Of a stretch of 64,000 bases of DNA, positions 63,114-64,000 are shown piece by piece. The DNA lies in contig NC_009615.1 in NCBI RefSeq assembly GCF_000012845.1, positions 1,449,501 through 1,513,500 on the forward strand. The letters run 5' to 3'. The number at the start of each line of letters is the position of its first letter. Positions within the stretch are counted from its first letter, which is position 1. The notes beneath the pieces were generated by a model. The model did not search any database, had not been told where the DNA came from, and saw only the letters and a list, made by a program, of their open reading frames with translations. The translations under genes were made by a program, and so were the position numbers. Source of the DNA: Parabacteroides distasonis ATCC 8503. GTDB lineage: Bacteria; Bacteroidota; Bacteroidia; Bacteroidales; Tannerellaceae.

Positions 63114-64000
63114 ATGAATATACAGCAACTCGAATATATCCTAGCGGTGGATACTTATCGTCATTTCGCAAAGGCAGCAGAGCATTGTAGGGTGACACAA
63201 CCGACATTGAGTATGATGATCCAAAAGCTGGAAGACGAACTAGGTATTAAATTGTTCGATCGAAACCTACAACCCGTTCGCCCCACACCTGCCGGACGTA
63301 AGGTTATTGAGCAAGCGAGAAATGTCCTCTATCAGGCTTCTCTTATCAAAGATATCGTGAACGAGGAGGAACAGTCATTGAAAGGTACGTTCCGCTTAGC
63401 GGTGCTACCGACTATCGCCCCTTATTTACTACCTCGCTTTTTCCAGCAATTATCGGAAAAGCATACGGATCTTGACATCCGTATGCTGGAAATGAAAACC
63501 GCTCCCACTATGGCCGCCCTGCAAAACGGGGAAATCGACGCCGCTATCATAGCGAACCAACCCACTGAATCCAATTTACAAGGAGATATATTATATTATG
63601 AGCAATTCTTCGGATACGTGGCTCACAACGAATCTATATTCAAAAAGGATTTGATCCGTACCGCCGATATCAACGACGAGCGGTTGTGGCTGTTGGACGA
63701 GGGACATTGCTTCCGTGACCAGCTGATGCGTTTCTGCCAGATGGAGAAGGTAAAGGTTCGCCAAGCCGCTTACCGTTTAGGTAGCCTAGAGACATTTATG
63801 CGTATGGTGGAAAGCGGTAACGGTATTACGTTCATCCCGGAATTGGCTACCCTGCAGTTAAGTAAAGAGCAGAAAGAATTGGTACGTCCGTTCGCCATTC
63901 CCAAGCCGACACGGGAGATCGTCTTTGTCACCCGTAAAGATTTTATCCGGCATACCGTAGCGGGTATTTTAATAGAGAGCATCAAGAAAGCGGTACCTAA
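63114..64000 (+). CDS. oxyR: Hydrogen-peroxide sensor regulator OxyR, 3' end outside window
   Basis: 295 residues are visible and the frame is open at the window edge; OxyR has about 305-310. LysR-type HTH at the start (MNIQQLEYILAVDTYRHFAKAAEHCRVTQPTLSMMIQKL by position 1-40; key pieces are HFAKAAEHC and TQPTLSMMI). The effector domain has the redox pair in DEGHCFRDQ and FCQMEK, 9 residues apart, as in OxyR. Activates catalase, Dps and alkyl-hydroperoxide-reductase genes. Divergent from the polyprenol mannosyltransferase gene. Confidence 0.92.
   Translation, partial: MNIQQLEYILAVDTYRHFAKAAEHCRVTQPTLSMMIQKLEDELGIKLFDRNLQPVRPTPAGRKVIEQARNVLYQASLIKDIVNEEEQSLKGTFRLAVLPTIAPYLLPRFFQQLSEKHTDLDIRMLEMKTAPTMAALQNGEIDAAIIANQPTESNLQGDILYYEQFFGYVAHNESIFKKDLIRTADINDERLWLLDEGHCFRDQLMRFCQMEKVKVRQAAYRLGSLETFMRMVESGNGITFIPELATLQLSKEQKELVRPFAIPKPTREIVFVTRKDFIRHTVAGILIESIKKAVP

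Noticed and set aside
63002..63190. A 62-codon plus-strand frame ahead of oxyR
   Set aside because: It overlaps the oxyR promoter and start in another frame and has no features.

Overview
The window looks like a chromosome segment of a gut Bacteroidales, most likely Parabacteroides or a close Bacteroides relative. The reasons are promoters of the Bacteroidetes type (TTTG, about 20 bp, TAnnTTTG), lipoprotein-rich fimbrillin genes of the Mfa/FimA kind, polysaccharide genes with a CPS-associated HU/DUF4248/cell-wall-hydrolase module, GH20 and GH51 lipoprotein glycosidases, and DUF-family small proteins typical of the order. This assignment is inference; no rRNA is present.

Layout. (1) 1-4.4 kb: the 3' part of a hexokinase gene, decayed regulator remnants, and a convergent pair of a PLP aminotransferase and a MocR-type regulator. 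(2) 4.8-23.07 kb: a degenerate mobile element of about 18.3 kb bounded by 14-bp direct repeats of the 3' end of tRNA-Lys(UUU), each copy beside its own hairpin terminator. It carries a two-gene DUF4747-like/membrane-protein unit in which both genes are frameshifted at A-runs, a relaxase, a truncated integrase fused to a mobilization-gene remnant, and a six-gene fimbrial operon. That operon has two full-length tyrosine recombinases around it and an invertible promoter segment upstream, read here in the OFF orientation. A second truncated integrase lies next to the tRNA. (3) 23.6-34.2 kb: housekeeping and glycan genes: ettA, a DUF1080 protein, glyA, a GH20 hexosaminidase, a GNAT-nitrilase fusion and a GH51 arabinofuranosidase. 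(4) 34.4-48.7 kb: an exopolysaccharide/capsule locus. It contains a lone receiver protein, a sugar transferase with a pseudo-receiver domain, a TolC-like protein, a Wzc/GumC-like protein, a Wzy-like polymerase, a Wzx flippase, an acyltransferase and several glycosyltransferases. (5) 48.9-55.1 kb: a visibly GC-rich, phage/plasmid-like cassette with a winged-helix protein, a DnaB-like helicase, a DnaG-like primase, small membrane proteins, an HU-like protein, DUF4248, a glucosaminidase and small membrane ORFs. (6) 55.1-59.6 kb: three more glycosyltransferases and a soluble receiver-histidine kinase. (7) 59.8-64 kb: queD-queE, a dolichol-phosphate-mannose-synthase-like gene with pyrC, and the 5' part of oxyR.

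How they work together. Regions 4 and 6 form one surface-polysaccharide system: initiation by the sugar transferase, repeat-unit assembly by the glycosyltransferases, flipping by Wzx, polymerisation by Wzy, and length control and export by the Wzc-like and TolC-like proteins. They are separated by the replication-like cassette of region 5. A phosphorelay between the kinase at the right end and the lone receiver at the left end is an attractive inference. The tRNA-Lys element adds a second, phase-variable surface structure (fimbriae) and a possible defence-like two-gene unit.
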